From contig NZ_AP014862.1 of NCBI RefSeq assembly GCF_002355475.1, forward strand, positions 1,612,001 to 1,676,000: 64,000 nucleotides of DNA, in the 5' to 3' direction. Both the position numbers and the translations under genes were made by a program. Source of the stretch: Pseudomonas furukawaii (lineage in GTDB: Bacteria > Pseudomonadota > Gammaproteobacteria > Pseudomonadales > Pseudomonadaceae). Positions within the stretch are counted from its first letter, which is position 1. Each line of letters begins with the position of its first letter. Shown here piece by piece: positions 49,389-58,114 of this stretch. The notes below the pieces were generated by a model, which ran no database searches, had not been told where the DNA came from, and saw nothing but the letters and a program-made list of their open reading frames with translations.

Positions 49389-49693
49389 GACCGATCCAGT
49401 CCGCTTCGCATCGCCCACCGCAGACGCTCGCCGGCCTGGCGACGATGCACTTTTCTCAACCACCCGAGGGGAACCCCATCCCCTGCGGGATGCGTGCTCC
49501 CCGACCCACCAAGGAGCACGGCATGTCTGAACCTTCCGCATCTTCCTCTGCAACCGCAGTGCGCAGTGGTGCGCTGGCGCTGGCCTGGACCGGCAAGCGT
49601 TTGCCGCTACAGGTGCTGCGCAGCGCGCCCTGGATACCCATCCCTGGACGCAGCGCGCTCACCCCTGATTCCCACCCTTCGAGGAGTCCTCTC

Positions 49694-50086
49694 ATGAATC
49701 TGTCTTTACCCGAAGACGTGCTCGATCAGATGGCGCTGGAACAGGCGCACTTCGATGCTGCACCGCAGGCCTTCTTCGAGGCCTGGAAGCGCGGCGCGCA
49801 GATCGCCGGCCACGAATGGTTCGGCGACGGCACACGCGAAGGTCTGCAGCGTGCCACCACCAAGTGGGACCTGCGGCCCAACATGCTGATGCTCAACGAC
49901 GCCCTGGGCGCGCTCAGCAGCGGTCAACGCATGTTCCTGTCCGCGATGGTGAGCTTCTACAACTCCCGCGAGGGCGGCGCGATGCTCAAGCGTTGCGGCT
50001 TCGAGGGGCTGTCCGACTTCGGCGGCCTCGATCTGGAACGGCGCCAGGTCATCGCTGACCTCACGTTGCACTACAACGGCTGGTGA
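49694..50086 (+). CDS. Conserved ICE hypothetical protein
   Basis: 130 residues from ATG 49694 (GAGGAG 8 bp upstream; MNLSLPEDVLDQMALEQAHF). An in-frame ATG at 49523 with AAGGAG 6 bp upstream would add a 57-residue low-complexity N-terminus; both starts have good ribosome sites, so two forms are possible. HEWFGDGTREGLQRATTKWD and ALGALSSGQRMFLSAMVSFYN suggest an all-helical protein. Family not recognised. It is followed by a strong terminator (50127). Confidence 0.65.
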   Translation: MNLSLPEDVLDQMALEQAHFDAAPQAFFEAWKRGAQIAGHEWFGDGTREGLQRATTKWDLRPNMLMLNDALGALSSGQRMFLSAMVSFYNSREGGAMLKRCGFEGLSDFGGLDLERRQVIADLTLHYNGW

Positions 50087-50126
50087 GCCGCGCCTGGCAA
50101 CCCACCGTCCTTTCATCCCACCCCAT

Positions 50127-50170
50127 GAGGGACATGCGTCCCCGTTCGGGGCCATGTCCCTCCTTCTTTT
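50127..50170 (+). terminator. Intrinsic terminator in ICE block
   Basis: 10-bp stem GAGGGACATG/CATGTCCCTC extended inward by CCCC-GTTC-GGGG, followed by CTTCTTTT. 40 bp after the stop at 50086. Confidence 0.88.
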
Positions 50171-50288
50171 CGCAGGAGCGGCCATGTCCCGAATCAGCAT
50201 CTTCCACTGACCTGCACCGCCCGCCACCAGGGCGGCCAGACGCCGCGGCCGGCTGACCGGTTGCCACTTCATCCACTCGCTGGGGTTC

Positions 50289-50306
50289 AATCCCCGGCAG
50301 GGGATT
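50289..50306 (+). promoter_or_regulatory. Leader hairpin before the 50337 gene
   Basis: AATCCCC-GGCA-GGGGATT (7-bp perfect stem) 30 bp before the start codon and upstream of the GGAGG ribosome site. Similar GC-rich hairpins precede other genes of the block. Confidence 0.5.
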
Positions 50307-50336
50307 GCCTCGGCCATCCTCTGCTGGAGGAATCCC

Positions 50337-51053
50337 ATGTCCCATTCCAAAAACCCCTTCGTCCGCGGCTACGATGGCCTGTCCGTGCAGCGGCTGCTGG
50401 CGATTTCCTACGACGACGACTGCCCGCTGAGCTATCTGCCGCTGCACGTCTCGCAGTCGCACCTCCCGGACAGACAGGTCGAGCGCCATGCCTGCGTCTT
50501 CTGCGACGACTTCGCGCTGATAACCGAGGGCCAGAACGTGCCGCCCGAGCTGGACGCACAGTGCCCCAGCCACGGTATCGCCCGAAACCTCGTCTACGCC
50601 GTCATGGCCGAAGAAGCCGGCCAGCCGCTGCACGTCGGCGATACCTACTCCGAGGAAGCCGCGCGCGAGGTGGTGCGGCGCTTGCGCTTCGAGACCGGGT
50701 TCTACAGCCGTGCCTGGGAGATCAGCTCGGCGCACATCACCGAGGAGGCCGGCCGCTATCTGGCCAACCTGGCCGACATCGCCACGCCGAGCGGTTTTCT
50801 GTTCGTCGCCTTCCGCATCCCGTACAGCCCCGCGATCGGCGTGAAGTTGATCGCCACGCCCTCGACGGATGCGAACCTGCAGCATGTCGAGGGCATCACC
50901 GCCGAAGAGCTGCGGCAGGAGCACCGGGCCAAGGGCATGCCGGAGTCCCTCGTGGAAGTGCTGCACCTGGCTGCGCTCGCCGACGTTCGCATGTTGGTGT
51001 TCGATGCCGACGCGCCCGTGCTGGACGGGCTGACGCTCTACGACGACGAGTAA
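50337..51053 (+). CDS. Conserved ICE hypothetical protein
   Basis: 238 residues from ATG 50337 (CTGGAGGAATCCC before it). SYDDDCPLSYLPLHVSQSHL, ERHACVFCDDFALITEGQNV and AAREVVRRLRFETGFYSRAW are visible; the C-terminal half is acidic. CxxC-type zinc ligation is possible only with partners outside the HACVFC motif. No enzyme motif. Family not recognised with certainty; it occurs in the accessory block that follows topB in ICEs of this type. Confidence 0.65.
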   Translation: MSHSKNPFVRGYDGLSVQRLLAISYDDDCPLSYLPLHVSQSHLPDRQVERHACVFCDDFALITEGQNVPPELDAQCPSHGIARNLVYAVMAEEAGQPLHVGDTYSEEAAREVVRRLRFETGFYSRAWEISSAHITEEAGRYLANLADIATPSGFLFVAFRIPYSPAIGVKLIATPSTDANLQHVEGITAEELRQEHRAKGMPESLVEVLHLAALADVRMLVFDADAPVLDGLTLYDDE

Positions 51054-51067
51054 CCCGCGACCCATTC

Positions 51068-51094
51068 GAGCCCCCACGTCGGGGCTCTTCTTTT
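51068..51094 (+). terminator. Intrinsic terminator in ICE block
   Basis: GAGCCCC-N6-GGGGCTC followed by TTCTTTTCC, 15 bp after the stop at 51053. Confidence 0.85.
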
Positions 51095-51172
51095 CCGCGG
51101 AACGCGGTGCCGGCGCGTTGCCGATTCCCGGCGGACGGCCGCCGTCATGTGCCGCACGCTGGCCGCATGTTC

Positions 51173-51238
51173 GCTGGCGTTGCCGGCAGCATGCCCAGGC
51201 AGTCGAGACCTTCCAGACTGCGGCGCGGTTCGCCGTGC
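51173..51238 (+). ncRNA. Three-hairpin leader motif, copy 2
   Basis: H1 GCTG...CAGC (51173-51190, weaker inner pairs), linker ATGCCCAGG, H2 GCAGTC-N11-GACTGC (51199-51221), H3 GCGCGG-TTCG-CCGTGC (51223-51238; one G-U pair in place of G-C). It lies in the leader of the gene starting at 51345. Confidence 0.65.
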
Positions 51239-51344
51239 TGGTCGTTTCCTTCGCCGGACGCATACCGCGTTCATCCACCTCACCCTCAAGGGACAGACCT
51301 CCCTTGCGGGCGGGAGTCCCTTGGTTGCCACAAGGAGTCTCCCC

Positions 51345-52480
<1,136 letters not shown>

Positions 52481-52486
52481 TCTATC

Positions 52487-53365
52487 TTGATCGCTCAGGA
52501 GCAGCAGAAGGCCCCTACCAAGAGGCTTTGTCGATTATTTGGAGTGAGTCGTTCGGGCTATTACGCGGTGTCTCGAGGCCTGTTGCAGCCGCCCAAGGCG
52601 TGCCCTGTGACTACCACCTTGAAAGCCCAGTTCATGGCGAGCGGCCGCACCTATGGCAGTCGTCGCTTGCAAGCGGCGCTTAAGGCTCAGGGCTTTCAGT
52701 ACGGGCGCTACCGGGTGTACCGGGTGAGGCAACTGATGAAGAAGCACCAGTTGCGACCGACCTGGAGGCGCAAGTTCATCCACACCACCGACAGCAAACA
52801 CGACCTCCCGATAGCGGCCAATATCCTGAACCGGCAGTTCAATCCCGAGGGCATCAACCAGGCCTGGGTGGCGGATATCACTTACATTCGAACACGCCGC
52901 GGCTGGCTCTATCTGGCAGCGGTAATGGATCTTTTCTCGCGCAAGATCATCGGTTGGTCGATGGCGCCGAACATGCCGGCAGAACTGGTGTGCTCGGCGT
53001 TACAGATGGGGATCGCCCAACGCCAGCCTGCAGCCGGGCTGATCGTGCACTCGGATCGTGGCAGCCAATATGCCAGCGCGGCTCATCAAGGCGTACTGGC
53101 TCAGCATGGTCTGGTGATGAGCATGAGCCGCAAGGGAAATTGTTGGGACAATGCGGTGATGGAGCGCTTCTTCCTGAACCTGAAAATGGAGCGGGTCTGG
53201 CAGCTTGACTACGCCAACCACAGCGAAGCGATGACAGATATCGCCGACTACATCGTCGGCTTCTACAACAACGAGCGTCTGCACTCGAGCCTAAGCTATC
53301 AAGCGCCAACAGCGTTCGAGCGGCAACAGCAAAAACAACCTATCGCAGTGTCCGAAATTAGTTGA
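52487..53365 (+). CDS. IS3 OrfB (DDE transposase), probably frameshifted at its start
   Basis: 292 codons from TTG 52487. The rve integrase core has WVADITYIRTRRGWLYLAAV (first D), IVHSDRGSQYASAAHQGVL (second D) and NCWDNAVMERFFLNLKMER with E; all three catalytic residues are kept. In related IS3 elements OrfB begins VIY in the -1 frame (GTG at 52477 here). That frame and the body are out of register because of an apparent extra T at 52487-52488. A fusion with OrfA may not be made, so this copy may be inactive. Confidence 0.75.
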   Translation: MIAQEQQKAPTKRLCRLFGVSRSGYYAVSRGLLQPPKACPVTTTLKAQFMASGRTYGSRRLQAALKAQGFQYGRYRVYRVRQLMKKHQLRPTWRRKFIHTTDSKHDLPIAANILNRQFNPEGINQAWVADITYIRTRRGWLYLAAVMDLFSRKIIGWSMAPNMPAELVCSALQMGIAQRQPAAGLIVHSDRGSQYASAAHQGVLAQHGLVMSMSRKGNCWDNAVMERFFLNLKMERVWQLDYANHSEAMTDIADYIVGFYNNERLHSSLSYQAPTAFERQQQKQPIAVSEIS

Positions 53366-53461
53366 CCACTACACGGTCGCAAGGCGGTCCGGCACTGACC
53401 TCCCAGCAGCTTCCTGCCCTCGCGGCGGGAAGCCTCTCTTCCTGCCTCCCTGGAGACACCC

Positions 53462-53828
53462 ATGACTGTTCGATTCAAAGGCACGGAGCTGCGGCCCGTG
53501 CTCGCCGAAGCGGCGGCGAATCAATGCCGCGTCATCCTGGTCAAGGATCACGGCGTGTACTTCCTGGCCGAGCGCGGCGAGCGCCGACACGATGGTCGCC
53601 AGAAGACCATCGCCTATGCCGCCGGCTTGCAACCCGGACGTTGATGCATTCGATGACTGGTGGGAGCTGGCGCGCACCGAGTTCGGCGGCGACGACTTCG
53701 GCGAGTTCTTCGATCCGCACGATGGTGTCTTCGCGCTCATCCTGAGCGGCGAGGGAGACCTCGACGTGTCCGCCACCGCGACACACCTGTCGCTGCAGGC
53801 GGTTCCTCCCACACCCAGCGGTAACTGA
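53462..53828 (+). pseudogene. DUF3085 gene with one frameshift
   Basis: MTVRFKGTELRPVLAEAAAN, YFLAERGERRHDGRQKTIAYA in one frame to about 53625; NPDVDAFDDWWELARTEFGG and DFGEFFDPHDGVFALILSGE in the next to 53828. The join reads GGCTTGCAACCCG where GGCTGCAACCCG would keep frame (one extra T at 53627-53628). The combined 121 residues match the small DUF3085 family of ICEs and plasmids. If the T is an error the gene is intact. It is followed by its own terminator. Confidence 0.75.
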
Positions 53829-53840
53829 CCGCCCATTCCT

Positions 53841-53865
53841 GGCCCCCGCTCCGGGGGCCTCTTTC
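53841..53865 (+). terminator. Intrinsic terminator in ICE block
   Basis: GGCCCCCG-CTC-CGGGGGCC followed by TCTTTCTT, 13 bp after the stop at 53828. Confidence 0.85.
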
Positions 53866-53946
53866 TTCCCGGCAATGTGGACCGCCGCGAGTACCGATTT
53901 CCGCTCGCCTGCGCGCCGTCCTGGCGCCACGCTTCCGGCCATGTTC

Positions 53947-54017
53947 CGCTGACGTCCGTCAGCGACATGCCCAGGCAGCCACGATCTTCAAGGCTGCGAC
54001 GCGGTTCCGACCGCGTC
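53947..54017 (+). ncRNA. Three-hairpin leader motif, copy 3
   Basis: H1 CGCTGAC-GTCC-GTCAGCG (53947-53964), linker ACATGCCCAG, H2 GCAGCC-N11-GGCTGC (53975-53997), H3 GACGCGGT-TCCG-ACCGCGTC (53998-54017). Against copy 1, the T-A pair of H2 is C-G here and the outer A-T of H3 is G-C: paired changes that keep both stems. It precedes the gene at 54171. Confidence 0.65.
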
Positions 54018-54170
54018 GATCACATCAGTTCGCACCGGCATCCATGCGCGAACGGCCATCGGTTCTCGATGGTGATGCCCCAAGCTGTTCCATCAACCCA
54101 CGCGGGGGTTCCACACCTTCCCCGCCTGGGTCGGGTGTGTCTCCGCCTCATTGTTCTCAGGAGATTCACC

Positions 54171-54707
54171 ATGACCACTTCCACCGAAAAGTCCTACTTC
54201 GATCTGCACATCACCGGCCTCGGGTACCTCAACCGCATCCGCGACGTGAAGCCCAAGAAAGGCGATGCGTTCCTGGCCTGCGACATCGCGGCGCTCAACG
54301 GTCCCAGCGTAAAACCGGAATACCGCCGTTTCGACGTGCGCGTATCCGGCAGTGAGGCGCAGCACCTGATCCGTCGTTGCGAGGAGGCCGTCAAGGCCGA
54401 ACGCAAGGTGCTGATCGGGTTCCGCCTGGGCGACCTGTGGACCGACATCTTCACCTACACCAAGGGGAAGAATGAAGGAAAGCCGGGCGTCAGCCTGAAG
54501 GCCCGCCTGCTCTTCGTGAGCTGGATCAAGATCGATGGCGAGATGGTCTACGAGGCCGAGCCCAAGACGACCGATGACGCGGCGAGCGAGGATGCACCAG
54601 CACCCTCCAGCGCGTCGGCAGCCCAGGATGCGCCCGTATCCGAAGCCGCCATCAATGACGACGCTGATGCACCTGCTGAGGCGCCGGCCCTGGCCGATTC
54701 GTTCTGA
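54171..54707 (+). CDS. DUF3577 / STY4534-family ICE protein
   Basis: 178 residues from ATG 54171 (CAGGAG 9 bp upstream). EKSYFDLHITGLGYLNRIRDV, KKGDAFLACDIAALNGPS and FDVRVSGSEAQHLIRRCEEAV match the STY4534 family, annotated as ICE replication proteins. The fold is OB-like and the Ala/Asp-rich acidic tail (about 120-178) resembles an SSB tail. It could act with the ssb or topB gene products. Confidence 0.85.
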   Translation: MTTSTEKSYFDLHITGLGYLNRIRDVKPKKGDAFLACDIAALNGPSVKPEYRRFDVRVSGSEAQHLIRRCEEAVKAERKVLIGFRLGDLWTDIFTYTKGKNEGKPGVSLKARLLFVSWIKIDGEMVYEAEPKTTDDAASEDAPAPSSASAAQDAPVSEAAINDDADAPAEAPALADSF

Positions 54708-54711
54708 TCTG

Positions 54712-54748
54712 CAAGGCCCCGTGCGCATGCACCGGGGCCTTGTTTTCT
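54712..54748 (+). terminator. Intrinsic terminator in ICE block
   Basis: CAAGGCCCC...GGGGCCTTG, 9-bp stem with a 13-nt loop, followed by TTTTCTT, 5 bp after the stop at 54707. Confidence 0.88.
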
Positions 54749-54823
54749 TCCCCTTCGATCGAGCACTGCCTGCGCCCCGGCGCCGGCGGCACGCGATCGC
54801 TCATTCATCGAAAGGAGCTATCC

Positions 54824-55438
54824 ATGATCACTGTTCCAGGCCAGTTGGCCATCAAGACCATCCACGGTCGCAACGGCGACTTCAACGTCGGCCGCCTGGC
54901 GACTTCCATCGGCGAGTTCGTCATCAAAAATGCCGAACTCGACCAGTACGCCGAAGGCAAGTACGACGGCGACTTCATCATCACCGAGATCCGGCCCTCC
55001 ACCTACAACACCAGTGGGCGGATGGTGATCGAGATTCGCGCCCACCTGGGCGGTATGACCTTGTCCAGCATCGATCCCCTGAGCCGTGACGAAGCCCGCC
55101 GGCTGAGTCCGCAGGAAGTCGATCCGATCGACGAAGAGGCGCAGACACCTGTGCCTGTCGCAGCCCCGGCACCTGCCAAGGCGAAGGGTCGCAAGACCCG
55201 CGATCCGCTGGTCGATACCACGCCGTTCGGCACCGAGAAAGCGGCCAAGCCGTCTTCCGTGGCCTCGGCCGATGAAGACGACACCGCACTGTTCGGAGCG
55301 CTATGGCCGCTGGGCGACATCGTCAAGCTCGATCCGACTGTGGATCGTCGTGTCCTGCGTCAGCAGCGCGACCGCCTCGGAGCGCTGGGTTATTCGTTCG
55401 CCCCGCTGTCCCAGGACTGGCACCTCGCCAGCGCCTGA
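54824..55438 (+). CDS. DUF3275 family ICE protein
   Basis: 204 residues from ATG 54824 (AAAGGAG 9 bp upstream). ITVPGQLAIKTIHGRNGDFN, IGEFVIKNAELDQYAEGKYD and DFIITEIRPSTYNTSGRMVI define the DUF3275 family, known from PFGI-1/ICE elements. A Pro/Ala/Lys linker leads to a C-terminal DEDDTALFGALWPLGDIVKL domain with LDPTVDRRVLRQQRDRLGAL. Function unknown. Confidence 0.85.
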   Translation: MITVPGQLAIKTIHGRNGDFNVGRLATSIGEFVIKNAELDQYAEGKYDGDFIITEIRPSTYNTSGRMVIEIRAHLGGMTLSSIDPLSRDEARRLSPQEVDPIDEEAQTPVPVAAPAPAKAKGRKTRDPLVDTTPFGTEKAAKPSSVASADEDDTALFGALWPLGDIVKLDPTVDRRVLRQQRDRLGALGYSFAPLSQDWHLASA

Positions 55439-55444
55439 TCCACC

Positions 55445-55461
55445 CGTCGCTTCCCGCGACG
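55445..55461 (+). terminator. Weak terminator-like hairpin after DUF3275
   Basis: CGTCGC-TTCCC-GCGACG followed by TTTC, 7 bp after the stop. A short U-tract only. Confidence 0.55.
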
Positions 55462-55530
55462 TTTCAACCACCCGTCGGGGCACTTCCACCGTCGGGGGAG
55501 TGCTCCGGCTTTTTTCACAGGAGAACTCCC

Positions 55531-55914
55531 ATGGGCTGGTATTTCTCGCGGCAAACCCGCGACCAACTGATCCACAAACTGATCGAACCGCAGGACGCCG
55601 AAAACGCTCGCTCGGAGGTCATCGCCCACACCCTGCGCGGCAACGTGCTGTGGTCCGTGGTGCGCATCACCGCCAAGCGGGCGGGAGTCATGAAGCTCGC
55701 TGTCGGCGATTCCATCAACGTCATCCGTTGCGACCTGCTGCAAGGATCGGGTGGCGAATGGGGCTACAAGCCGCTGGATGAATCCATGCACCCCTACTAC
55801 TACTCGTGCCCGTTGCGCTATCTCGACATGGCGCCGGTGCAATCCCCCGAGTGGCGCGAAGGGGTGCGCGCCCATCACGCACGTCGGCGCAAGCCGGCGG
55901 CGTTGATGGCGTGA
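55531..55914 (+). CDS. Conserved ICE hypothetical protein
   Basis: 127 residues from ATG 55531 (CAGGAGAA 6 bp upstream). MGWYFSRQTRDQLIHKLIEP, LWSVVRITAKRAGVMKLAVG, YDLLQG-type linker and HPYYYSCPLRYLDMAPVQS. No known catalytic motif. Followed closely by a second small gene (start 55932). Confidence 0.7.
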   Translation: MGWYFSRQTRDQLIHKLIEPQDAENARSEVIAHTLRGNVLWSVVRITAKRAGVMKLAVGDSINVIRCDLLQGSGGEWGYKPLDESMHPYYYSCPLRYLDMAPVQSPEWREGVRAHHARRRKPAALMA

Positions 55915-55931
55915 TGCCGGAGGCGTTCGTC

Positions 55932-56192
55932 ATGGACCCGATCCTGGCCGCCCTCCCGGCATCGTTGCTGCGCCTGGTCGAAGACCAGTTGTCCAACAAC
56001 GACGTTTCTTCCGACGACGAACCGCTTGATCACTTCATCAGCGACGGTCTCACCGAGGAACAGGCACGGCAGGCGCTGACCTACCGCGACCAGTACTTCG
56101 TCAATCTTCTCCTGGACGGTTTCACACCGATCCACAAGGGAAGCGAGGCGCTTCGTTTCAATCCCTACAGCCGGCAGTTCGAGCCGGACTGA
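55932..56192 (+). CDS. Small conserved ICE hypothetical protein
   Basis: 86 residues from ATG 55932 (CCGGAGG 9 bp upstream); ATG 55914, overlapping the previous stop, is the alternative. SLLRLVEDQLSNNDVSSDDE, LTEEQARQALTYRDQYFVNL and the end GSEALRFNPYSRQFEPD. Acidic, no family recognised. It probably shares a transcript with the gene before it. Confidence 0.65.
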   Translation: MDPILAALPASLLRLVEDQLSNNDVSSDDEPLDHFISDGLTEEQARQALTYRDQYFVNLLLDGFTPIHKGSEALRFNPYSRQFEPD

Positions 56193-56195
56193 ACC

Positions 56196-56220
56196 GCAGG
56201 CCCTTGCTTCACGGGCCTGC
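56196..56220 (+). terminator. Hairpin after the 55932 gene
   Basis: 8-bp stem GCAGGCCC/GGGCCTGC with a 9-nt loop, then ATTCCTCTCT. A weak U-tract, so termination may be partial. Confidence 0.6.
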
Positions 56221-56341
56221 ATTCCTCTCTACCTGACCTGTCCAGGCTCTGTTGCGCAGGGCCTTTCTTTTGTCCCACGCGGTCGCGCATCCGGCTTACC
56301 GCCGCTCGATGCCGATTGCTCCAATCCTCAAGGAGATAGTC

Positions 56342-57169
56342 ATGCAACTCTCATCCCGTTTTTCCCAGCGCTCTCCGGTGCTGCGCTCGGATCATCCGCT
56401 GTCGGACGATCAGGTCCGCACCGTCGCCCCCTCCATCTTCGCGGAGACCCCGCACGAAAGCCGTTCCCAGCGCTACAGCTACATCCCGACTGCGGCCGTG
56501 TTGGCGGAGTTGCGCAAGGAGGGTTTCCAACCGTTCATGGTTTGCCAGACACCTGTGCGCCACGAAGATCGTCGCGATTACACCAAGCACATGCTGCGGC
56601 TTCGTCACGCGAGCCAGATCGACGGCACCGAGGCGAACGAAATCATCCTGCTCAATTCGCACGATGGTACGAGCAGCTATCAAATGCTCGCCGGCATGTT
56701 TCGATTCGTTTGCCAAAACGGCCTGGTGTGCGGCGACACGTTCGCCGACGTGCGCGTGCCTCACAAGGGCAACGTCACCGATCATGTCATCGAAGGCGCC
56801 TACGAGGTGCTGGATGGCTTCGAGCGGGTGCAGCACTCGCGCGACGCCATGGGTGCCATCACACTCGACGACGGTGAGGCCGAGGTCTTCGCCCGCTCGG
56901 CGTTGACCCTCAAGTACGACGACTCTGGCAAGGCCGTGCCGATCACGGAGAGCCAGATTCTGCGGCCACGTCGTTTCGACGACAACCGTTCGGACCTGTG
57001 GTCGGTCTTCAATCGCGTGCAGGAGAACCTCGTCAAAGGTGGCTTGACCAGCCGTACCGCGAACGGGCGCCAGCGGCAGACGCGGCCCGTTCAAGGCATC
57101 GACCAGAACGTCCGGCTCAACCGGGCGCTATGGCTGCTGGCGGAAGGTCTGCGTCAGTTGAAAGCCTGA
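56342..57169 (+). CDS. DUF932 domain ICE protein
   Basis: 275 residues from ATG 56342 (CAAGGAG 8 bp upstream). SRSQRYSYIPTAAVLAELRK, TPVRHEDRRDYTKHMLRLRH, LLNSHDGTSSYQMLAGMFRF and CQNGLVCGDTFADVRVPHKG are hallmark stretches of DUF932, common in conjugative elements and phages. Such proteins have been linked to anti-restriction or protection functions in plasmid leading regions, but not proved. A strong terminator follows. Confidence 0.88.
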   Translation: MQLSSRFSQRSPVLRSDHPLSDDQVRTVAPSIFAETPHESRSQRYSYIPTAAVLAELRKEGFQPFMVCQTPVRHEDRRDYTKHMLRLRHASQIDGTEANEIILLNSHDGTSSYQMLAGMFRFVCQNGLVCGDTFADVRVPHKGNVTDHVIEGAYEVLDGFERVQHSRDAMGAITLDDGEAEVFARSALTLKYDDSGKAVPITESQILRPRRFDDNRSDLWSVFNRVQENLVKGGLTSRTANGRQRQTRPVQGIDQNVRLNRALWLLAEGLRQLKA

Positions 57170-57176
57170 CCCCCAT

Positions 57177-57213
57177 GCGGATCGTGCCCATCGCGGCATG
57201 GTCCGCTTTTTTT
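57177..57213 (+). terminator. Intrinsic terminator in ICE block
   Basis: GCGGA...TCCGC with inner TGCC/GGCA pairs, followed by seven Ts (57207-57213). Clear intrinsic terminator 8 bp after the DUF932 stop. Confidence 0.9.
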
Positions 57214-57396
57214 CGTTCAGCAGAAGCCCCTTCGACATCTGCCTCACAAACAAGGTTGTGTTGCGTGGCGGTTTCTTGCTCCCGCACATTGGGTCGTTCT
57301 CTTTGCCACGACGCTCACGGCGTTTCCTTCGATCCCCCTGGGGCAGTGACTGCCCTCGCGGGTGGTGCTGCCTCTGCTTTTTTTGAGGACATCACC

Positions 57397-58047
57397 ATGC
57401 CTGCACCTTCTTCCGCGAAACCGCTGTACCGCATCGACGAATGCCCCGACCTCATGGCCGACGCTTGCGTCGGTGACGAGCAGGGCAATCTTGTCTTTCT
57501 CTCGATCTGGGCGCGCGACACCGCCGTTCAGGAGTTCCTCGCCCGCCTGACGCTCGGCCGGGATGAACAGGGGCTCGACCAGTTCCACGTCATCACCGAT
57601 CAGGGCGCATGCGTCCCGCTCTTCGTCGGCAACGTCGAGAACCTGGAAAAGCGCATCACCCGCGCCTACCGGCGAACGCTGTTCGGTTCGCTGACGAACG
57701 TGTGGCTGTTCGATCGTCGCTGCGTGAAGCCAGACAAGGCCAACGCCAGCGCGCTGGCGCTTCTGCCCAGGGATTCCGCTCACCGGCTCGACCGGCTGTG
57801 GACGCTGGTGCAGGACACCTGCCCGCTGCCACTGCTCGACCACTGGCGCGACACCGTGCTGGAGCTGTTGCAGACACGGCGGATGCTGACCGGTCTTCCC
57901 TTGGCCCTCGGGCCGCTGGAAGGCCATCGGCTGGCCCTCGATGTCCCGGCGCTGACGAAGGCGCTGGGCGAGCTGATCCGCAACGGCACCCTCGGCGCCA
58001 CGCAGTACGAACTGGCCGCGAACGCACCGCTTCGGCGTGTGGCGTGA
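57397..58047 (+). CDS. Conserved ICE hypothetical protein
   Basis: 216 residues from ATG 57397. YRIDECPDLMADACVGDEQG, LSIWARDTAVQEFLARLTLG and LFVGNVENLEKRITRAYRRT, LTNVWLFDRRCV are visible. No enzyme motif. The 58048-58114 gap lacks a terminator, so it is probably co-transcribed with the methyltransferase gene. Confidence 0.65.
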   Translation: MPAPSSAKPLYRIDECPDLMADACVGDEQGNLVFLSIWARDTAVQEFLARLTLGRDEQGLDQFHVITDQGACVPLFVGNVENLEKRITRAYRRTLFGSLTNVWLFDRRCVKPDKANASALALLPRDSAHRLDRLWTLVQDTCPLPLLDHWRDTVLELLQTRRMLTGLPLALGPLEGHRLALDVPALTKALGELIRNGTLGATQYELAANAPLRRVA

Positions 58048-58114
58048 GCCAGCCCCACGGGCATGCGCGCCGCGCGCGTGTCCGCCTTCCCTCATCCATC
58101 ACCAGGAGAAATCC

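Larger units (their letters stand above)
48743..49522. other. Long untranslated region between topB and the next ICE gene
   Basis: 780 bp with no credible ORF on either strand, unusual in this compact ICE. It includes the CGCCCCGTC/GACGGGGCG hairpin (48846-48880) and the first copy of the three-hairpin motif (49321-49388). Probably a long leader or an RNA gene; an origin of transfer cannot be excluded. Confidence 0.55.

Noticed and set aside
48743-49390. Several 80-230-codon frames on both strands after topB
   Set aside because: All overlap each other, have no ribosome sites or family motifs and are rich in Arg/Pro/Ala as expected by chance in this composition.
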